Positions 1 through 4,774 of a DNA stretch of 5,807 nt are shown piece after piece. The notes under the pieces were generated by a model. The model was given only the letters and a program-made list of their open reading frames with translations. It had not been told where the DNA came from and did no database searches. The first letter of the stretch is position 1. Each line of letters starts with the position of its first letter. Origin of the DNA: Pseudomonadota bacterium (GTDB lineage: Bacteria > Desulfobacterota > Desulfovibrionia > Desulfovibrionales > Desulfovibrionaceae); NCBI GenBank assembly GCA_023411815.1, contig JAEYOJ010000106.1:1-5807 (forward strand), in the 5' to 3' direction. The position numbers were made by a program, and so were the translations under genes.

Positions 1-483
1 CCTCTTCCCCCGCCCCCCGGTCAGCATCGCGATCCCGACCGAGAAGACCAGGACATTGAAGAAGAGGTTGAAGATCGCGACGTAGAAAAGGGAATCCTCC
101 CCAAAAAGCGTCAGGGCGACCGGGAACCCCATGAACCCGACGTTCCCGAAGACGATCGCGAACTGGAGGACTCCTTCCTCCGCGGCCGGGACCCGCATGG
201 CTTTCGAGACCGCCCAGGCGAGGGCGAACGAGAAGACGTAGAGCGCCCCGGTCGCGAGGATCAGGGTCTCGGCGCCGACGAGGCGCTCCGGGGTGAAGGG
301 CACCTGCATCGAGGCGACGATCAGCGCCGGGATGGTGATGTTGATGAGGAGTCCCGAAAGCCCCCGGGTGGCCCGGGGATCGACGATCTTTGCGGAGACG
401 GCGACGTAGCCCGCGGCGATCAGGAGTACCAGGATGAAGATCTGGTCTGCAACTATCAGGAAATCCATGATCGCGCCGTTCAT
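1..483 (-). CDS. AEC-family (auxin efflux carrier type) transporter, N-terminal part
   Basis: This frame is open for 161 codons from the ATG at 483 to the left edge, so about half of a family member of roughly 300 residues is visible. It is almost entirely hydrophobic, with likely membrane helices near residues 8-28, 42-60, 72-94, 107-128 and 132-153. The stretch FGNVGFMGFPVAL (113-125) is typical of the membrane transport family PF03547, whose members are permeases for small organic acids, auxin-like compounds or amino acids in the cytoplasmic membrane. The substrate cannot be predicted. The start at 483 is preferred over an internal ATG at 468 because GGAG lies 5 nt upstream of it (484-492 region). 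It is transcribed away from the rest of the window and shares no operon with it. A weak TATA-like run on the minus strand near 586-594 might be its promoter. Confidence 0.85.
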   Translation of the reverse strand, partial: MNGAIMDFLIVADQIFILVLLIAAGYVAVSAKIVDPRATRGLSGLLINITIPALIVASMQVPFTPERLVGAETLILATGALYVFSFALAWAVSKAMRVPAAEEGVLQFAIVFGNVGFMGFPVALTLFGEDSLFYVAIFNLFFNVLVFSVGIAMLTGGRGKR

Positions 484-746
484 AAGGGCTCCGCTCCGTC
501 CGGTTCATCAAGGTGGGCGCCGGTACCCCTTTACGGTTCTGCTCGGGGGGTATGGGGTGCAGTGAGCGAGCGGGAGCCTGCCCGGGTTTTAGAGCGGGGT
601 TTTTCGGGATCGCGGCGTGTTCCTCGCACAGAGGGCGCCTCGCCCGCGTAGAGGGGAGGGGTGTGGCTGTCCGGGACTGTGGGTGTCGGCGGGTCCTGTC
701 TCCAGGGGCGGGGATTATTGTCCTGCCATAAGAAGGTTTATGATGT

Positions 747-764
747 GTTCGGTTCCAGCCGAAC
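747..764. promoter_or_regulatory. Inverted repeat upstream of the distal TATA-like box (possible operator)
   Basis: GTTCGG-TTCCAG-CCGAAC is a perfect 6-bp inverted repeat with a 6-base spacer, ending 12 bases before the TATA-like box at 777-785. That is close to where an archaeal activator or the TFB recognition element would lie. The symmetry is seen directly. The regulatory role is inferred. Confidence 0.4.
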
Positions 765-776
765 GATGCCTGCTGA

Positions 777-785
777 TTTTATATG
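777..785 (+). promoter_or_regulatory. Distal TATA-like box for the metalloprotease gene
   Basis: TTTTATATG stands out in GC-rich surroundings and fits the methanogen TATA consensus (TTTATATA type) well. Transcription would start about 25 bases downstream, near 803-810. The leader before the ATG at 975 would then be about 165 bases long, which is unusually long for an archaeal mRNA. A second, weaker candidate lies at 921-928. Confidence 0.45.
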
Positions 786-809
786 TTTTAACGACCCAGA
801 ATCGCATCG

Positions 810-827
810 GGTGCCGCGTGCGGTACC
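810..827 (+). other. Predicted stem-loop in the possible leader
   Basis: GGTGCCG (810-816) pairs with CGGTACC (821-827), with one G-T pair, around the loop CGTG. If the distal TATA box is used, this hairpin forms almost at the 5' end of the transcript. A second stem follows at 838-842 (CGGGG) with 852-856 (CCCCG). Base pairing was worked out by hand and no energy was calculated. A role in mRNA stability or leader regulation is only a possibility. Confidence 0.3.
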
Positions 828-900
828 TGTTTGTGTGCGGGGGTCTCCCATCCCCGGTTGACGCCCCGAATGAAGAACCCCACAAGCCCGGAGGCAAAGG

Positions 901-914
901 GAACGTAAGCGTTC
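901..914. promoter_or_regulatory. Inverted repeat upstream of the proximal TATA-like box (possible operator)
   Basis: GAACG-TAAG-CGTTC is a perfect 5-bp inverted repeat with a 4-base spacer, lying 6 bases before the TATA-like run at 921-928. Its half-site resembles the GAAC/GTTC arms of the repeat at 747-764. A regulator-binding role is inferred from symmetry and position. Confidence 0.35.
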
Positions 915-920
915 TGCGTA

Positions 921-928
921 CTTAAACA
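921..928 (+). promoter_or_regulatory. Proximal TATA-like box for the metalloprotease gene
   Basis: CTTAAACA is a moderate match to an archaeal TATA box. It would place the transcription start near 948-954 and give a short leader of about 20-25 bases that still contains the ribosome binding site at 962-967. The spacing suits a typical archaeal promoter, though the sequence match is poorer than at 777-785. Confidence 0.35.
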
Positions 929-961
929 TGTGCCTCTCCTGCCTCTGGGCTAGAATGTTAT

Positions 962-967
962 GGAGGT
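962..967 (+). promoter_or_regulatory. Ribosome binding site that fixes the protease start at 975
   Basis: GGAGGT matches the anti-Shine-Dalgarno end of archaeal 16S rRNA and stands 7 bases before the ATG at 975. The in-frame ATG at 960 lies across the beginning of this site and has no site of its own, so 975 is the better start. That start also puts the signal peptide right at the N-terminus (MKGKTGLRAF). Confidence 0.75.
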
Positions 968-974
968 AGGTTAC

Positions 975-2297
975 ATGAAAGGAAAAACTGGACTGCGGGC
1001 ATTCTCCATGCTCCTGGCGGTAATGCTGGTGAGCGTGGTTTTGGTGCCGGTAGTGAGTGCTTCAGCCTCCAATAGTGGAGGTGAACAGATGTCTAACAGA
1101 TCCGTTAGCGAGAAGGCTCTTGTCCACTTTGGGGATCTGACAGAGATGAGAATTGTTGATGAAAGAGCGGTCAACGTGAAAATTCCCTTTTCGATAAAGA
1201 ACTACGATTTAGTAGTCTTTGACCTGCCAAAAATCCGGGAATATCTGCTTCATGGTGATCAACTAACAGTGTACCTAGAAGGGCAGCCTTACACGATGGA
1301 TCTACAGGAGACGACGATTGATACAGAAGCTATTGCTAAAGGGATCCATTCCTTCACCGGCAGTCTCGCTGGTGTTGAAGATAGCCAAGTGCTTCTTACG
1401 GTTGGTAACAAAGTTCTGCTGGGCAGAATTGTTATTGATTACACCGAATATTTCATCGAAAGCACCTCGATGCAAGATTCGAAATCGTCAAGTGCGTTCT
1501 TACAGTATGTGTACTCATCAAAGGATATTGTTCCCGAAGGCGACACGATCCCCATCGACTCCCATCTTCTTTCAACTCATGCAATCGACGAAAAAGCATA
1601 TGCGCTGAAGAAAATGCTTGAAGAACAGGCTGATCCGCGTGCAACTGTCACTGTGAGAGTTCTTGTTGCTACCGATAGCAAATGGATGACAGACGAGCCT
1701 GATTGGCAGGATACAGCGGCAGCCATCATCCAGTATTGCAATTATGACTTTAACACCCTCGGAGTGAACATCGTGCCCATATATGATACTTCGAAGGCAC
1801 AGCAGCTCTCCAGCGATCCGCAGATTATCAACTCTTCACTCTCAACATTCAAAAAATATTTCCCCGAATCATACCTAAATTCGAAATCCGCGGATCTCGG
1901 CTTGTATTTGGGCGGTTATGACTCCATCGAATTTGAAGGAGTTGGATCCTCAGGGGGCTACGACTTCCCCAGCCTTTGCAGATATGCATGGGCGCAGATG
2001 GCAGACGATCCCTCTACCTATGACGCTGTGCTCAAAGACAGAGCGGTTGTAACCATGCATGAATTGGGACATGCTTTTGATGCGGCCCATGAATATGCAC
2101 CCAACCAAACAGAGACCTATAACAGAGCTTACCAATTTTACGAACATAACAGGTACTATCAGACCGTTATGTGGGGGTGTTTCATGAAAACGGCCTGGCT
2201 GCAATTTTCGGCAAACGATGGCTTTTATGGCGATGCCAACCATGATAACTCGCGGAGAATTACTGAAACGAAGGGTGTTGTCGCATCCTATTGTTAA
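975..2297 (+). CDS. Secreted metzincin-type zinc metalloprotease with reprolysin-like propeptide
   Basis: The product is a 440-residue exported protein predicted to hydrolyse peptide bonds outside the cell. Residues 1 to about 30 form a signal peptide: basic start, hydrophobic core, then SASAS. Residues ~46-190 form a β-rich domain like the propeptide of M12B/reprolysin-type proteases (HSFTGSL at 125, LLTV at 140, EYFIEST at 158). The catalytic domain spans ~222-440. It holds HELGHAFDAAH (362-372), giving zinc ligands H362, H366 and H372 with catalytic E363, and a likely Met-turn TVMWG around M399. The spacing is that of metzincins (HExxHxxGxxH), but the usual Gly is Asp369. All four cysteines (255, 335, 402, 440) lie in the catalytic part, so they could form two disulphides. 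The propeptide has none, which excludes a classic cysteine switch. The gene is visibly richer in AT than its neighbours (about 48% GC in one 60-base line sampled, against about 62% in a line of the next gene). Substrate unknown; exact MEROPS family not certain. Confidence 0.85.
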   Translation: MKGKTGLRAFSMLLAVMLVSVVLVPVVSASASNSGGEQMSNRSVSEKALVHFGDLTEMRIVDERAVNVKIPFSIKNYDLVVFDLPKIREYLLHGDQLTVYLEGQPYTMDLQETTIDTEAIAKGIHSFTGSLAGVEDSQVLLTVGNKVLLGRIVIDYTEYFIESTSMQDSKSSSAFLQYVYSSKDIVPEGDTIPIDSHLLSTHAIDEKAYALKKMLEEQADPRATVTVRVLVATDSKWMTDEPDWQDTAAAIIQYCNYDFNTLGVNIVPIYDTSKAQQLSSDPQIINSSLSTFKKYFPESYLNSKSADLGLYLGGYDSIEFEGVGSSGGYDFPSLCRYAWAQMADDPSTYDAVLKDRAVVTMHELGHAFDAAHEYAPNQTETYNRAYQFYEHNRYYQTVMWGCFMKTAWLQFSANDGFYGDANHDNSRRITETKGVVASYC

Positions 2298-2357
2298 GGT
2301 CGGGGATCAACTTCCCCTGCTGGTGGTGAGTACAGGTGCCGGCAATAGTTCCCGGAA

Positions 2358-2385
2358 GGGGTGGAGCGGGCTTGCCCCTCACCCC
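2358..2385 (+). other. GC-rich stem-loop between the two plus-strand genes
   Basis: GGGGTG (2358-2363) pairs with CACCCC (2380-2385), and an inner stem GGG/CCC (2368-2370 with 2375-2377) closes a small loop. No T-run follows, so this is not a typical archaeal terminator. It lies in the 117-base gap and could protect the 3' end of the protease mRNA or lower readthrough into the next gene. The in-frame GTG at 2361 falls inside the stem, which argues against it as a start. Confidence 0.4.
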
Positions 2386-2414
2386 TCAGAACAGATCGCA
2401 TGTGGTGTGCTGAA

Positions 2415-3269
2415 ATGATCCAGAAAAATCCCCTGCTCCCGGCTCTGCTTCTGGTTGCCGTGGCTACGGTGCTGGCGGCAGGTTTTGCGGTTTTCGGACC
2501 CGGCACGGAGGTCGCCGATACCACAACCCCGCAGGAGCGGGTCCTGGTCCATATCGACTCTTTCACGGAGAAAAGAGACACCTCGACCCGGGATCCCGGC
2601 GATCTCGGGATCCCGTCGTCAGTCCGGCGCTACGACCTTGTGGTCTACGATACGCAGGCAATCCGGGACCGCCTACTCAGCGGCGAACCGCTGATCGTGT
2701 ACATCGCCGGGCTGCCCTACACGGCGGACCTGCAGGAGTCGTTGCACGACCCCGAATCCCGCAGTGCGGGGAGGCACTCCTTCTCCGGCACGCTTGACAG
2801 GGGGGGCGCGGCGCTTCTGACCGTCAGCGACAGCGTTTTTCTCGCCCTGTTCAGGATCGGTGGTGTCGAATATTACGTGGAGAGCACGAAACAGCACGAC
2901 ACCGTATCTCCAGAGAGAGTTCTCCACTACGTCTACTCTTCCGCCGACGTCGTCCCGGAAGGGCCGCCCGCAATGCTGAGTGGCTACTACCTCATATTGC
3001 ACAATATCAGCAACGGGAGGGCGGAATATTACGGGTTCGATCTTCCTGCAAACTGGACCGAGGCCGACTTCCGGAGCGCCGGGTACGATATCGCCCGGCT
3101 CACTGATGCCGATTTCGCCGAACTCCCCACAGTGAACGAGACCCTCCATAGCGGCGGCCTGGAGGTGCCGCTATCCGAAGACGAGGCGGGACATATCGCA
3201 AAGAGTTACCGGGGGAAGATCGTGGAGTATTGTGGGAGTTACTATCTGATCGACTTCATCGAAAGTTAG
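2415..3269 (+). CDS. Stand-alone paralogue of the protease propeptide domain, with unknown C-terminal domain
   Basis: The product has 284 residues. Residues 9-28 are a hydrophobic segment serving as signal peptide or membrane anchor. Residues ~40-184 are clearly homologous to residues 46-190 of the metalloprotease upstream, with matching blocks in the same order: YDLVVYD (73-79), PYTADLQE (101-108), HSFSGTL (121-127), EYYVEST (152-158) and YVYSSADVVPEG (172-183). There is no HExxH motif and no protease domain. Residues ~186-284 are a different segment, acidic and Tyr-rich, with a single Cys (273), that I do not recognise. The ATG at 2415 is preferred because GGTG lies 7 bases upstream (2404-2407); the in-frame ATG at 2400 and GTG at 2361 have no such site. 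No TATA box is evident in the 117-base gap, so cotranscription with the protease gene is likely. The role is unknown; an inhibitor, folding helper or surface adaptor for the protease is inference. Confidence 0.75.
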   Translation: MIQKNPLLPALLLVAVATVLAAGFAVFGPGTEVADTTTPQERVLVHIDSFTEKRDTSTRDPGDLGIPSSVRRYDLVVYDTQAIRDRLLSGEPLIVYIAGLPYTADLQESLHDPESRSAGRHSFSGTLDRGGAALLTVSDSVFLALFRIGGVEYYVESTKQHDTVSPERVLHYVYSSADVVPEGPPAMLSGYYLILHNISNGRAEYYGFDLPANWTEADFRSAGYDIARLTDADFAELPTVNETLHSGGLEVPLSEDEAGHIAKSYRGKIVEYCGSYYLIDFIES

Positions 3270-3330
3270 GCGGCACCGGGGTGAGGCAGGGGATTCCGGT
3301 CCCACGCCCCAGGAGCAGGCGTTTATGCGA

Positions 3331-3342
3331 CTGAGAAAGAAA
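3331..3342 (-). terminator. Possible pyrimidine-rich terminator after the regulator gene
   Basis: Directly after the stop codon at 3343-3345 the minus-strand transcript reads TTTCTTTCTC. Short T-rich tracts of this kind end transcription in archaea. It lies in the 73-base convergent gap (3270-3342). No comparable tract was seen for the plus strand. The match is weak. Confidence 0.25.
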
Positions 3343-3816
3343 CTACGCCGGTATGGGGGAGTTTCTCCGCCGGCACCGCATCGCAAGGTACCAGAGCACA
3401 AATGTCACGCCGAGGAGCGCCTCGCCCGCGTAGAGGAGGAGGGGTTCCCGGACGACGCTCCCCCCCTGGATGGTGAAGCCGTGGAGAAAGGATGTCACGC
3501 AGAGCACCCCGGCCGTCATGGCAACGAGGGACGTACCAAGGATGATGATGATCCGGTGATCCCTCCCGGGATGAAGGATCCGCCGCCCCTTCTCCGTCAG
3601 GGTGTAGTCCCGCCATTTCCGGGCGTTCTCGTGGGCCACGAGATCCGCATCGGCCAGAACGGCAAGGTGTTCGTGGACAGTCGACTTTGCAAGACCGAGC
3701 CCGTCGGCGAGCTCGCTCATCGCCATGGGCCGGATATCGAGCGCTTTGAGGATAGCGACCCGGACGTCGGAGGATAGCGCAGCGATATCGCCCCGGTCGA
3801 GCGCGATTTTTTCCAT
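3343..3816 (-). CDS. Winged-helix (ArsR-like) transcriptional regulator with two C-terminal membrane helices
   Basis: The 157-residue product has a winged-helix DNA-binding domain over residues ~1-82: DVRVAILKALDIRPMAMSEL, then the recognition-helix region GLAKSTVHEHLAVLADADLV (41-60), then the wing KWRDYTLTEKGRRIL (67-81). It is followed by two hydrophobic segments, ~88-109 and ~124-146, and a basic tail (MRCRRR). This makes it a likely membrane-tethered one-component regulator with its DNA-binding part in the cytoplasm. Such hybrids occur widely in methanogenic archaea; the effector is unknown. The start at 3816 is chosen because the family domain begins there and GGAGG stands 9 bases upstream (3826-3830). 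The frame stays open for another 142 codons upstream, but that stretch is Pro/Arg/Gly-rich and largely antiparallel shadow of the preceding gene. It lies 116 bases behind the 271-residue protein gene on the same strand and may be read with it or from its own promoter. Confidence 0.85.
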   Translation of the reverse strand: MEKIALDRGDIAALSSDVRVAILKALDIRPMAMSELADGLGLAKSTVHEHLAVLADADLVAHENARKWRDYTLTEKGRRILHPGRDHRIIIILGTSLVAMTAGVLCVTSFLHGFTIQGGSVVREPLLLYAGEALLGVTFVLWYLAMRCRRRNSPIPA

Positions 3817-3837
3817 ACCTTGAAGCCTCCCCGTCAG

Positions 3838-3850
3838 CGGGCCTGGCCCG
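3838..3850. repeat. Perfect GC palindrome upstream of the regulator gene
   Basis: CGGGCC-T-GGCCCG is symmetrical around one central base and ends 22 bases before the regulator's start codon, just upstream of its ribosome binding site. It could be an operator for autoregulation or simply a consequence of high GC content. Confidence 0.3.
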
Positions 3851-3886
3851 AAACGATCAGGTATTCTTCTGCCTGAAGAGAAAAGC

Positions 3887-3896
3887 GTTCCGGAAC
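3887..3896. promoter_or_regulatory. Palindrome in front of the regulator gene (possible operator)
   Basis: GTTCCGGAAC is a perfect 10-base palindrome, 71 bases before the regulator's start. On the plus strand it is preceded by GC, giving a CGTTC arm like that at 910-914. Its GTTC/GAAC arms resemble the inverted repeats at 747-764 and 901-914. No TATA box is evident on the minus strand nearby, so a promoter here is not established. Confidence 0.3.
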
Positions 3897-3932
3897 CGTT
3901 CATTGCCCCGGAAGGATGGTTCGTCGTTTTTT

Positions 3933-4748
3933 TCACTCCGCCCGGAGGGTCGGGTGTGGGACCGGTTCCGGTGCACCTATCCCTACTACGACGAACGTTG
4001 CCGATCCCCCCGGGAGGCGGTCCCTGTTGAGGTTGGGGTCCGGGGTAGAGCCGGGGTCGATCTCTTCTTTCCAGGAGGTGTTGGAACCCGGTATGGTGAC
4101 GGTCGCCCGCCGGAAGTCGAAGTCGATCGGTGTGCCGTTCGGGGTCGTGAGGGTGTACGGGGCGGCAAGACCGATCGTCAGGGAGAGGACCTCCTCCGGG
4201 CCGGGCTGCGGGAGGTCCGCCATCACCCGCACCTCGCGCCACTCCCCGGCGGCGAGGTCGTCGACGGGCAGCGAGGTCGAGGCGCCGGGGAGGACATCCC
4301 CCTCCGGCGACCCGGTGGTGGTGTTCAGGCTCGCGGTTTCCGTCGTCACGGCAAGATCGGCACGTGCGCAGTCTTCGCCCGCGAGGTTCCGGATGAAGAA
4401 GTCGAGGCTGATCCTGTCGCTCTCGATTGCGATATCGGGAGTGTACCGGATATCCTCCGGGCGGGCCGGGTCGAGGCTGTAGCGATCCCCGAGGGAGATT
4501 GTCCGGTTCCAGGCGGTGGCGTTCTCGAGATGCCAGGTCTCGTTATCGGCGTCGTAGGTGATGATCGGGCTCTCACAGGGATCGGGATACTCGAACCCCG
4601 GCCCGAACGGCAGTATCCAGTTCACCCGCTTGAGCGGTTCCTGCACATGCTGCTGTCCCGGGGGAAAGGCGGTGAGTATGGCGAGGTTTACCGCAGCAAG
4701 GATGAGAACGGCGCCGATACCGAGCCATACCCACGTCTTCGAGTGCAT
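3933..4748 (-). CDS. Membrane-anchored extracellular protein of unknown function, sequon-rich, possible Ig/CARDB-like domain
   Basis: The product has 271 residues: a short cytoplasmic start (MHSKT), one hydrophobic segment (~7-27) acting as signal anchor, and an otherwise soluble, acidic, Pro/Thr-rich exterior. There is no lipobox. Six N-glycosylation sequons (N69, N76, N81, N142, N204, N223) support an exterior location, as does the presence of only two cysteines (58, 127), which could pair. Residues ~105-212 alternate β-strand-like stretches, with SLDFFIRNLAG (113) and LAAGEWREVRV (165-175) resembling the strand pattern of CARDB/Ig-type adhesion domains; this is a weak structural impression. 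The ATG at 4748 is the only start available, as an in-frame TAA lies four codons upstream. Its ribosome binding site is poor (GTGAT at 4753-4757 region). It begins 26 bases after the PepSY-like gene and is almost certainly in its operon. Confidence 0.75.
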   Translation of the reverse strand: MHSKTWVWLGIGAVLILAAVNLAILTAFPPGQQHVQEPLKRVNWILPFGPGFEYPDPCESPIITYDADNETWHLENATAWNRTISLGDRYSLDPARPEDIRYTPDIAIESDRISLDFFIRNLAGEDCARADLAVTTETASLNTTTGSPEGDVLPGASTSLPVDDLAAGEWREVRVMADLPQPGPEEVLSLTIGLAAPYTLTTPNGTPIDFDFRRATVTIPGSNTSWKEEIDPGSTPDPNLNRDRLPGGSATFVVVGIGAPEPVPHPTLRAE

Positions 4749-4774
4749 TGTATCACATTAGGAAAAGAGGTGAT

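Larger units (their letters stand above)
484..959. other. Non-coding spacer between the divergent transporter and protease genes
   Basis: About 476 bases hold no convincing gene. The short open frames here overlap one another in several frames, lack ribosome binding sites and encode Arg/Gly/Pro-rich strings typical of GC-rich non-coding DNA. The left half (about 540-720) is strongly GC-rich and G-skewed on the plus strand. Its bases 635-654 reappear exactly at 3417-3436. The right half is more mixed and holds two TATA-like sequences, two inverted repeats and two predicted stem-loops, listed separately. The spacer must carry the promoters for both flanking genes. Confidence 0.7.

Noticed and set aside
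513..925. Overlapping short plus- and minus-strand open frames in the left spacer
   Set aside because: They overlap in several frames, have no ribosome binding sites, and encode Arg/Gly/Pro/Cys-rich strings with no domain or signal pattern; typical of open frames in GC-rich non-coding DNA.
960..974. Five-codon N-terminal extension of the metalloprotease from the ATG at 960
   Set aside because: The GGAGGT ribosome binding site lies inside this extension and serves the ATG at 975; the extension would also displace the basic start of the signal peptide.
2361..2414. Longer N-terminus of the propeptide paralogue from GTG 2361 or ATG 2400
   Set aside because: GTG 2361 is buried in a strong stem-loop and neither start has a ribosome binding site; 2415 has GGTG at 7 bases and gives a normal signal/anchor sequence.
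2673..3149. 158-codon minus-strand frame opposite the propeptide paralogue
   Set aside because: It lies antisense to a gene with clear homology to its neighbour and shows no signal, domain or ribosome binding site.
3357..3900. A CRISPR array or tandem repeat in the GC-rich right half
   Set aside because: No regularly spaced direct repeats were seen; the palindromes are single and short.
3926..3933. T-run on the plus strand as a terminator
   Set aside because: No plus-strand gene ends here; for the minus-strand operon the run reads as A, which does not end archaeal transcription.
3817..4242. 142-codon extension of the regulator frame upstream of 3816
   Set aside because: The extension is Pro/Arg/Gly-rich, overlaps the coding region of the neighbouring protein in another frame, and the winged-helix domain begins right after the ATG at 3816, which has its own GGAGG site.
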